Shown here: positions 56,401-64,000 of the stretch, piece after piece
How positions within the stretch are numbered: the first letter of the stretch is position 1
Layout: every line of letters starts with the position of its first letter
NCBI GenBank assembly: GCA_021432635.1
Contig: MU270121.1
Coordinates: forward strand, 1-64,000
From: Thozetella sp. PMI_491
Taxonomy: Eukaryota; Ascomycota; Sordariomycetes; Chaetosphaeriales; Chaetosphaeriaceae
Direction of reading: 5' to 3'
Length of the DNA stretch: 64,000 nt
The notes under the pieces: generated by a model
Database searches by the model: none
What the model was told of the DNA's origin: nothing
What the model saw: only the letters and a program-made list of their open reading frames with translations
Program-made: the position numbers and the translations under genes

Positions 56401-57160
56401 ATCGACAGCAAGGCAAGATTAGGTAAGGTAAAGAACGGCGATGGCCGTTAAGACGCAGTGATGTGAGATTTGGCGCTGGCGTCGACAGGATGTTGACCTT
56501 GGACGGCGACCCAAACGGGACTAGGCTTGGGAGCCAGCCTGCAATGTCAGCAATGGAGTGACGAGAAGATTAGTTTCAAAGTGTGGAAAGCGCAGCGCAA
56601 AAGGAGAGCCCAGCCAACCTTGGCTAGCAAGAAAAGTTTCGTTGGTGCTGACAGAGGCACTTCTGTGCGAACACTTGCTCAGCCTTATCAGCAGGTTGAG
56701 GCTTCGACCATCTGCCAAGATAGCCCCTCATGTACATACTGAGTACCCTAGCATTTGGTGCATTTGACAGCCCTGCGACGTGCATAGCGCCGAACTCTGT
56801 GCGACCTGCAGTGCAGCTGGCGAGGCACAGCATCCTGCCCACCGCTCTGGGAACCCCTCTTGGCATCCACACCTGGCACATCTGCCACAGGCCCCGGGCA
56901 AGGGCTTTCTTTTTCGATGGGACCAGCTCGGCTCCATGCAGATGAGGTGACATATCAAGCAGCATGGACAAGCGTCGCGGCCTAGGCTAGCGACTCTCAA
57001 GTATCCCGAGCGGAAGTCACAGCCAGGATTCCCGCCCCGCCGTACCTCGTACCCGAGGAGGCTGGATGAGAGACCCCCATAGCCTTATGTCATACTCATT
57101 TGGGGGCCCTGGGGGGGCGTTCACCGCCTCGGCCGAAAGAGACAGCTCTTGTGATGCCTT

Positions 57161-57172
57161 GGGGGGGGGGGG
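57161..57172 (+). repeat. G12 run upstream of the microprotein gene
   Basis: Twelve consecutive G about 75 bases before the TATA box at 57245, with further G-runs at 57100-57117. Could form a G-quadruplex or simply be a length-variable homopolymer. Confidence 0.9.
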
Positions 57173-57244
57173 ATAGCATTAGAGGATAGTTTCGGGAGCG
57201 GTACGGCGACCTGAATAAGCCAGTTGGGAGAAACTTCGTCCGGG

Positions 57245-57251
57245 TATATAA
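57245..57251 (+). promoter_or_regulatory. TATA box of the YGRSGYNK microprotein gene
   Basis: TATATAA, 151 bases before the start codon, followed by an A/C-rich leader (57290-57395) typical of strongly expressed fungal genes. Confidence 0.6.
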
Positions 57252-57395
57252 GGACCACGAGTCTCCCGAGTTGGAGGGCCTGATCTGCTCCATCATCAGC
57301 ATCAACAACAGAAAACAAGCCTCGATCTTCTACAACCCTCACCAACAAGCTCGCCTTCAAAGCACCTCCTGCTTCTAACACAGCAAACAATCGCA

Positions 57396-57676
57396 ATGGC
57401 TGCCACCATGAGCTTCACCACCAGCAACCTCGTTGCCTACGGCCGCTCGGGCTACAACAAGTAAGTCACTAGTTCCACAGACACTGGCCTAGGGTACTAA
57501 CCTGAACCTCTAGGGATGACAAGGATGATGATGAGCAGGAGAACAAGTTCCGCAACTACGGCCGCTCTGGCTACAACAAGTGAGCACTTCCGGGCCTCCG
57601 GGCAAGGCATCCAGGGCGATATGCTAACAAGTGCGGCAGGGACGACAAGGGCGACGAGGAGGAGGAGCAGAAGTAA
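57396..57676 (+). CDS. 55-aa microprotein with duplicated YGRSGYNKDDK peptide
   Basis: Three exons, 57396-57460, 57514-57579 and 57640-57676, encode 55 residues. Not recognised. An N-terminal Ser/Thr stretch leads to YGRSGYNKDDK at 15-25. After an acidic linker the same eleven residues return at 37-47, and the protein ends in GDEEEEQK. Both introns (53 and 60 bp) cut the same Lys codon after AA, directly after the YGRSGYN motif, and both have consensus CTAAC branch points. Exon 2 is exactly 66 bases, so skipping or duplicating it keeps frame. No signal peptide or membrane segment, so it is probably cytosolic or nuclear and disordered. Evidence that it is real: a TATA box, an A/C-rich leader, perfect splice signals, and a repeat that only appears after splicing. 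It converges on MSS1. Confidence 0.8.
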
Positions 57677-58085
57677 ATCTGAGGCTTATCCTCTTCTCTG
57701 CTAGGCTGGGTCCGCTCCGCACCTAACGACGAGCCATTGCAAGCTCAACGAGGGGCCCTGTCCTGTGTTCAAGTACGGATCTGGATATGATGATAGACGA
57801 TCTCTTTCTATGTCTTTCTCTTCCCACGCTGGCTTTCGCAGGGGATAGTGAAGGGTGGAGTGGGATGGGGCAGTTGTACGATAAGGAGCCGGGCAGTTGA
57901 GAGAAGCGAGGCCAGCGCGTTGTGGTTTCCTTTCACGCACTCCTTTGCAGTCGGACGAAAGTCGATGAGTTTCCCTTTGTATCCGGGTGGAGGAGACGAG
58001 AAGAGCTGTCTTGAGTCCCTCTTTCTCTTTCTTTCGCTGTACGAGTACTAGTAGAGATAAATGGCCAAGATCTTGTCGTTATCTT
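57677..58085. other. convergent intergenic region
   Basis: About 400 bases between the microprotein stop and the MSS1 stop, holding only 3' flanks. Confidence 0.5.
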
Positions 58086-59949
58086 TCACTTTCCTACACA
58101 GAACCTGCAATCCCGTTAGTCGCACAGCATGGTCAAGAATCATACAAACTAGAGTCTATACTTTTCGAATATGACCCCCAAAACCTCCTCGACATCGCCG
58201 GATTCCCCACGCCCAGTTATGCTTGCTAGGCTCATGGCTGCAAACCGCAGGTGTTCCGCAGCGAGAACAATATCCGGGTCCAACTGGGGATCATGAGGGT
58301 GCGCCTCCCGGAGGAAATCTTCCAAGTGGCCTCGGCATCGCACGAGAAGGTGCCGTTGTCGTTCGGTCACGCTGAGGAGATCCTGCATATCGCTAGGCAG
58401 CGAGGTAAGGCCCGAGAATGATTGGACCAGGCGCTCGATGAGGGCATGAATACCACCAGGGTCGGTTAGTCCACTAGTTGATGCTTCAGCCTCCCTGCAC
58501 GATATGCTGAGTAGGTGCGCCCCTTGCAGCCCCTCCACCTTGCCGAGCACAGATCCCCGGAACTCTGCAAGGAGAGAGCCCAGCGCGGCGGAGTCACCTG
58601 CAACATCGCACTTGTTGATGACAATGAGTCGCTCGGGCGCTCGGGCGGCCAATTGGAGAGTTTCAAGATCATAGCTGATGCAGTGGCCCCCATCGTCAGC
58701 AGGCTCAACAGAGGCAAGGGCGATGACGATATCAGAATCCAACGCCTTCTTTCTCGCTCTCCGGATGCCTTCTTGCTCCACGACCCCGATCGCCGATGGC
58801 GTGTTCGGGGGCACCTCTTGGGGGCCGTGCGTCTGTCCTCCGGTCCGTATGCCTGCCGTGTCGGCAAAGGAACAGAGGAAGCCGCGAATATCCAGGCTAG
58901 CTTCGACAATGTCCCGGGTGGTACCGGCTTCATCGGAGACGATAGATGCCTCCCTTCCCACGACCTGGTTCATCAGAGAACTTTTGCCGGCATTCGGCGG
59001 GCCTAACAGGGCAATGCGAATACCATTGCGAAGGAGCTCATTGCGCTGGTTTCCCATCTCGTGCAGATGGATGGAATGTAGCATTTCGCCCACCAGTCGG
59101 GTCACGTTGCTCAGTAGCTCGTTGGGAGACTCATCAAAGTGTTGATCCTCCTGGAAGTCAATCAAAGCCTCAATTTCGCCACGGGCGAGCAGCAGCTTCG
59201 CCCGCCAGGCTTCATAGGTACGACCCAAGGTTCCGGACGCCCCTCGCACTGCAGCGCGGCGCTGTTGCTCCGTCTCGGCGGACAAAACATCGCCGAGAGA
59301 CTCTACTTGGGCCAGGTCTAGCCGGTCGTTAAGGAACGCGCGCTGGGTAAACTCTCCTGGAGCGGCATAGCGGATACCACCAGTGCGTGAGCACTTGGGA
59401 ATGGCTGCCAATGCGGCCTTCACCGTAGCAGGCCCTCCATGCACGTGAAGCTCGAGGACATCTTCGCCAGTGACCGTCTTCGGGCCTGGGAAGTAGAGGA
59501 CTAGAGCGCTTGCGTCCACAATGTTGACATCGCTCCCGTCGTTTGGCTCGACCAGTGTCCTGACGGCTGCATACCGAGGCTTTGGAAGCGGCTTGTGTGG
59601 GCATAAGCCGCGGTACACCTACTCGGGCTTAGCTGGTTGGGGTGTCAGAATGGTGAGATGTGCCTACGTTGATGCAAGAAGGGCCGGATATACGGACAAC
59701 CGCTATGCCCGCTCTTCCTTGAGCCGACGACAAGGCGTAAATAGTGTCTTGACCGCTTGCGCCATGAAACGATCTTTTCAACGTAGCAGGATGGCCTGCA
59801 GCCCTCCAAGCTGTCCAAGAAGACGCTGATAGGCGTCGAAGCGCGTGACGAGGGACGTAATATCGGGGCTGCCACAGGAACGATACCCAGGTGAAAGCGC
59901 GACTAGCAGGAAGACTAAGAGCTCCTAGCCCCGGCGCATGTCGAAACAT
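58086..59949 (-). CDS. MSS1: mitochondrial tRNA-modification GTPase MSS1/MnmE
   Basis: With Mto1 it installs the carboxymethylaminomethyl-type group on wobble uridine of mitochondrial tRNAs. Exons 59668-59949, 58162-59618 and a 19-base last exon 58086-58104 give 585 aa. The N-terminus (MFRHAPGLGAL and a long Arg/Ser/Leu-rich run) is a mitochondrial targeting region. DTIYALSSAQGRAGIAVVRISGP begins the TrmE N-domain, with APGEFTQRAFLN and LDLAQVESLGDVL. The G domain has GPPNAGKSSL (about 299), DEAGTTRD, DTAGIR and NKCD. Without the last intron (58105-58161, GTATAG donor, ACTAAC branch, TTGCAG acceptor) the frame would end wrongly in EKYRL. Spliced, it ends EKFCVGK, the family's essential C-terminal Cys motif. 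The open frame extends upstream of 59949, but this is its first ATG. Confidence 0.95.
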
Positions 59950-60980
59950 TGACCCAACCACGGCGTTTGCAAGCGAGAACGGGATACAGAGGGGGGTAGG
60001 AGATCGTGAAGAAGCGGAGGAAGAAAAAGATATCAATCAGGCTGCCCAATGGAAGGAACAACCACCCTAGCTCGAGGCGTCAAGTATTTCACCATGAAGC
60101 ACGGGCCACCGCTTCCGTGAGGTCGCCCCAGTCCAATTGGCGCATGCCCAGAAAGGAAATTCCACGAGCCTTTGATTTCAGTCAGCTTGCGTCCTTTACT
60201 ACCTGAAGCGCCTAGGCAACACTGAAGTCTTGTGGCGCAGTAGGTGACGGAGGGAGCTGCCTCATTCTGATGCTGTGCCATGGTGCTCGCTGTTCGATGG
60301 CTAGGTTACGGCTTAATTGTGCCCTCCAAGGGGCATCATTCCCGCACTAGAGCTGCCAAATGACGACAGGAGTCTTCGTGGCCACTCGCTCCAAGCTAAA
60401 GCAAGGTACTGGGTGGTTCACGAAACTCATTACTAGGGCCGGGAAGGGAGGGAAAGCTCCCGGCAAGCCCCTCTATTCGCTGGAGATGGGGATGCTACAG
60501 TGGGCGGGAAGGCCTCCGTCACTGGGGGGGGCCCCAAAGCCTACTTACTGCCTTTAGCCGTGGTGCTGGTGGACATAGAAGAGAGAGGTGGGTCTCCGAA
60601 TGCGACGGGCCCCGGCACTGCACCACACCGATCGAGGGTTGGGCTGTGTGTGAAACATGGAATGTCAAGCGCCCGAGACAAACCTTCCAACTTCGAGAAC
60701 ACCAACTCATTCCAGCCATTTCCTGGCCGCTCCGGCAACGAAAGCAAATTTCAGCGACACGACGACTGATTCCTGACCGGTTGAGCAGGCCGCATCCGCA
60801 AGCCTTCTCAACAACCCTTCTTCTTTATTTTGCTACCTGCCACTCGTGTGCTCGTGGGCTTTTTTGGTGGGCGCCTGCAACCCCGCATCAGAGCGTCACT
60901 CTGCTCTGCTCTGCGCTGGTCATTCTTCCCAATCTCTCCGCTGCTCCCGCCATCGTATCGTACCTCCGCCAGCCGACACC
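59950..60980. other. divergent intergenic region
   Basis: 1.0 kb between MSS1 and the Mso1 gene, holding both promoters. No TATA box or further gene seen. Confidence 0.45.
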
Positions 60981-61804
60981 ATGTCGTGGTATTCGCAGCT
61001 GCTCACCAACACCACCTCGCGCATCACCAATCTCCAGCGCACCATCCTCGCGAGCGAGAACGACGGCGACACCGAAGACGACACCAACGTCTGCCGAGTC
61101 CTGCGCGCGTACTACACAGAGAAAGGCCGCTCCTTCCCGGCCTGGTTGCCTCCGGACCCTAAGGCCCCGCCACCGCAGGCACCAGTGCTCCAGCAGCAGC
61201 AGGTGGGCAGCCGATATGGCGGGCTCGTCAGCCAGCCCGGCGCCAGCGGTCAGCTGAGCAGTCTGTGGGACAACAATCCGGTCAACCAAAGGCAAGATCC
61301 GCAGTCGCTGCGGCAGGGCCGCGGAATGCCTCCCCCCATGAGGGGTGCAGACCCCCAGCAGGTTAGCAGCCGAAATCCATTTGCGAACCGGAATTCGGAC
61401 CCGCGAGAGGATGTCCAGGCGCGGCCGCTGCCGAGCCAGAGGGCAGGAAGCTACCAGCAGGCGAACGCCTATGGGCGGAACAACAGCGACAGCTCAGCGC
61501 CATCCGGTGCTGGCAGTGCTCAGGATCGTCTGAAGCAGAGATTATGGGGGGGAGGAGCGAGGACAGCAAGCCCGGCAGCCGGAGGCCCGTTCCAGCCGCC
61601 AGCTCAGCAGTCGAACAGCAACAACAACAGGTATGGCGGCGGCGGCGGCGGTGGAGATTACGAGGATCGCTTCGCGCCAGGAGGCATGTACGACGCTTCA
61701 GGGGGCTCCGGCGGCGCATATGGAAACCGGGGAGGAGGGAGCGACAAGCCTTTCATGGCAGCGAATTCCCCCTGGGCGAGCAACGAAAGCGACTATGCAG
61801 GCGG

Positions 61805-61835
<31 letters not shown>

Positions 61836-61898
61836 GCGAGAATGGGTCTGCCGGGTGGTCCCAGGCGCGGGCTCCCGACCGGCCCCCGAATGCGATGA
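60981..61898 (+). CDS. MSO1: Mso1-family Sec1-binding exocytosis protein
   Basis: In yeast Mso1 binds the SM protein Sec1 at sites of SNARE-driven fusion with the plasma membrane. One exon, 305 aa. The conserved Sec1-binding part fills residues 1-65: MSWYSQLLTNTTSRITNLQR, then GDTEDDTNVCRVLRAYYTEK and FPAWLPPDPKAP. The rest is disordered: a Gln/Pro region, NPFANR, then DRLKQRLWGGGARTASP. It ends in a Gly-rich segment with two poly-Gly runs of 7 and about 13 residues, encoded by GGC repeats. The start codon follows GCCGACACC, a good fungal context. The next gene downstream, on the same strand, is a Rab GAP, another membrane-traffic protein. Confidence 0.93.
61799..61836 (+). repeat. (GGC)n run coding poly-Gly in Mso1
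   Basis: About twelve GGC-type units with one GGT interruption, in frame, coding a poly-glycine run near the C-terminus. Confidence 0.9.
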
Positions 61899-62727
61899 AG
61901 AGAGACGCTGCAGTGATGGTCGTCCGAAACAAGAGGGAGGATGGGTGGGCAATCGGTCCAGCAACCGAGAGGTGCTAGCACGATTCGTCCGGGCCGTGGA
62001 GACAGCACGTGCCGCTCTGGCCTGCAATGTCAGATGCCGGGTACCCTTTGGGTCTACACACACATATCTATTTATCTCTGGGCGGGATGGCCTCCCAGTA
62101 GTTGGAGAGTACGATCCGGACCGGAAACGCTCCAGCACCCCATTAGGCCAAAGGACTACAGCATTTATAGAGACTAACCACAGTGCCAGGATGTAGGTAG
62201 AAGTCGAGGCTTCGCTTTTAGCAATGCAGCTAGATGATTCCATTCCCATGCCTCGGTGACCGCTTCAAAAGAAAAGACGGTAGTAGAAGACGCAAGACGT
62301 TGGTAGCATCATACGTGTCGATAGGCATGATTTGGACGCGGGCAAATGGACCTGAGCAGATGACGACGCTTGAGTGCGCGGAAGGCAAAAAGCACACCGC
62401 ACGAAGGACGCCCCACAGGTAGCAGTACCCCGGACCCGGCGGGGCGCTATTAGGTGAGTCAGGTAGAGATACCGCTCTGCCCCTCCACTACGTCAACGTC
62501 GGCCTTCTCTAGCGCGGGGCCGTCGGCTCAGCCGCTTTCACACGCCTCACATGGGCAAGCAGCATTAAGGTAGTCGAACCTTTTCAAAACTTTGCCCCGC
62601 CTGACTCCTCTGCAGCCCGGAGGGACCACATGCGTCGGTAGCCATCCTCGTGAACCACTGTGACGCCGGGTTCGAGAGAGGGAGATCGAACGAGTAAAAA
62701 CACAACCGCGGCGCGCCTTTTCCCACC
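61899..62727. other. intergenic, no gene seen
   Basis: 3' flank of Mso1 and promoter of the Rab GAP gene; nothing recognised. Confidence 0.45.
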
Positions 62728-64000
62728 ATGACGAGAATCACGAAGGCGATGCAGAATCCCCCACCGGCTCAGACCGCACCACCAGCTCGACCGGCGTCTC
62801 CTGCCGGAAGTTTGTACGCCATGAGCGACGACGAAGAAGGTGATTACAACACCATCACCCACACCGAGACCGGCCGAGGGGTCAAGCTACTGTTTTCCAA
62901 GAGCAAGGCATGTGCCCTCCTTCTCAGCCCGGCAAACCCGAGCTTCCCGCGGAGCGAATGCTGACATCCACCTCCAGGTCTATGTGCACCCGACCCCGTC
63001 CGCCAAGGACAATATCCCCGGCTACATCGCGCTGCTCCAGCAGAAACCTGCCAGAAATGGCCGCCCTACGTCCTCGTCCTCGGCCGACCCCCGCTCCACC
63101 TCCTCGTCCGACCTCCTGCTTGCCTGGCTCCCGGAGTCGTCCCTCGGAGAGGCAGAGAGCATCTATGTGAAAGTCGATCTTTGCGATGGCGACTCCCCCC
63201 CCAGACAGTCCTATCTCGTCCCACCCCCACCGACCATCACGACGAACTCGAGCTCTGTCGGCACCTATGCATTCGCGATTCCTGTGAGCGCTGTCTACAG
63301 CCTCCTGGTGCGGCCCCCGAGCCTTGGTTGGTGGTTCGGTAGTGTCATCATCAACAGCCGTGCGGGCGATAGTTTCCCGGCGCTGTTCTTCCACGATAGC
63401 GAGTGTCAGAGCACCATTCTGCAGAAGAAGAAGCGGGCGCGGGAAACGTTTGACCCATTCGGCGCCAATGGAGAGATGTTCTGGGGTGGCGACGAGGTGT
63501 TGCGCTGGCTACGCCGCTATGTGCGTGTTGAGCGCAGCGGGGCCGAGCCGAACATCTACTTGGTCGAGCCCACGTCTGAGGACAGCGCGGCGTTCGGAGG
63601 GAAAGTGACACGGAGCACGGCTGGTACCATCGGCCGACGAGACAGTGGCCTCGATGCCCGGCCAGGAGCGGCACGGGGAGAAGGCTCGGCGGCCAACAGC
63701 CGAGACGCGAGCATGGACCCGTTCATGAAGTTTGTGAAAGAGACGGGCTGGAACCTCATGGAAAAGTTTAGTAAAGTGACGACCTTCACCCGTCAGGCTG
63801 CACAGGATATGCTGGATAACCCCAGGCTGCCTCCTCAAGTGAGGCGGATGGTTCGGAACCCTGAGGTGCAGACTCTGCAAGAGGAGTTCGACAGTGCTAG
63901 GATCTACCTCGCGAGATGGGCCATGGGCATCGCTGAGCAGAGCGAGAGGGACCGCAACCAGAGGATCTGGACCGCACGAGACGTGATGGAGCTTGAGGAC
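62728..64000 (+). CDS. GYP7: Rab GTPase-activating protein, Gyp7/TBC1D15 type (5' part)
   Basis: Should stimulate GTP hydrolysis by Ypt7/Rab7-type GTPases on late endosome and vacuole membranes. Exons 62728-62907 and 62978 to the window edge are read without a stop (401 residues), so the gene is cut off on the right. Seen: a Pro-rich start, then DEEGDYNTITHTETGRGVKL and LFSKSKVYVHPTPSAKDN across the junction. Next is the N-terminal PH-like Rab-binding region of the Gyp7 family (YAFAIPVSAVYSLLVRPPSL, then SFPALFFHDSEC and WGGDEVLRWLRRYV), and DPFMKFVKETGWNLMEKFSK, a stretch found just ahead of the catalytic part. The TBC domain itself lies beyond the window. The 70-bp intron starts with GC rather than GT (AAG|GCATGT) and has a CTGAC branch point and a CTCCAG acceptor. 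The ATG at 62728 follows CCACC; the ATG at 62821 is an alternative. Confidence 0.9.

Larger units (their letters stand above)
51452..57395. other. 5.9-kb gene desert
   Basis: No gene supported on either strand over the longest gene-free stretch of the window. Simple repeats include a GGT-rich run at about 52082-52110, (GA)11 at 53401-53422, tandem GTGGGAA words near 56160-56190, and G-runs near 56320-56340, 57100-57117 and 57161-57172. Most frames are short and compositionally biased. Confidence 0.45.

Noticed and set aside
1-64000. CRISPR arrays, rRNA operons, dispersed 5S rRNA genes, intact transposons
   Set aside because: None seen by eye: no spaced direct repeats, no 5S-like block, and no transposase or polymerase motifs in any frame examined.

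Overview
The window looks like nuclear DNA of a filamentous ascomycete, most likely a Sordariomycete close to the Sordariales/Chaetomiaceae. Coding sequence is GC-rich. Genes are split by short introns of about 50-270 bp, with GT-AG borders (one GC-AG) and CTRAY-type branch points. The content is typically fungal: a secreted AA9 lytic polysaccharide monooxygenase, a CE8 pectin methylesterase, a DUF1996 secreted protein and an Mso1-family Sec1-binding protein. There are no operons. I rebuilt 20 protein genes from exon reading frames and splice sites; all exon models are hand-made and untested against RNA.

Layout: 1-3059 is AT-richer and gene-poor. 3060-6196 holds two secreted plant-cell-wall enzymes on the minus strand (pectinesterase, AA9 LPMO). 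9147-11810 is a YTH-domain m6A-reader gene. 13440-14341 (four-helix membrane protein) and 14708-16348 (GPI18/PIG-V mannosyltransferase) converge. 19905-21824 is an intronless unknown protein. 25191-26465 is a secreted repeat protein built of poly-Asp and (Gly-Lys)n blocks with Kex2-like sites, the most unusual gene here. 27378-32438 carries an MDR-family reductase, an unknown basic protein and a UDP-glycosyltransferase. 33161-40176 is a dense housekeeping block: Sm D3, a mitochondrial membrane protein, a Ubc7/UBE2G1-type E2, and an auxilin/Swa2-type UBA-TPR-J protein. 43963-51451 holds a DUF1996 secreted protein, a one-helix membrane protein and a GH18 ENGase-like enzyme. 51452-57395 has no gene I can support. 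57396-57676 is a three-exon microprotein gene with a duplicated peptide. 58086-59949 is the mitochondrial tRNA-modification GTPase MSS1/MnmE. 60981-61898 is Mso1, and 62728-64000 is the 5' part of a Gyp7/TBC1D15-like Rab GAP that runs off the right edge.

The genes do not form one pathway. Themes are secretion and membrane traffic (Mso1, Gyp7-like, auxilin, GPI18), RNA handling (YTH reader, Sm D3, MSS1), protein turnover (Ubc7, ENGase-like GH18) and plant-biomass attack (AA9, CE8). The strongest candidates for something undescribed are the Asp/Gly-Lys block protein at 25.2-26.5 kb and the YGRSGYNK microprotein at 57.4 kb. A 115-base run of N at 18437-18551 is an assembly gap.
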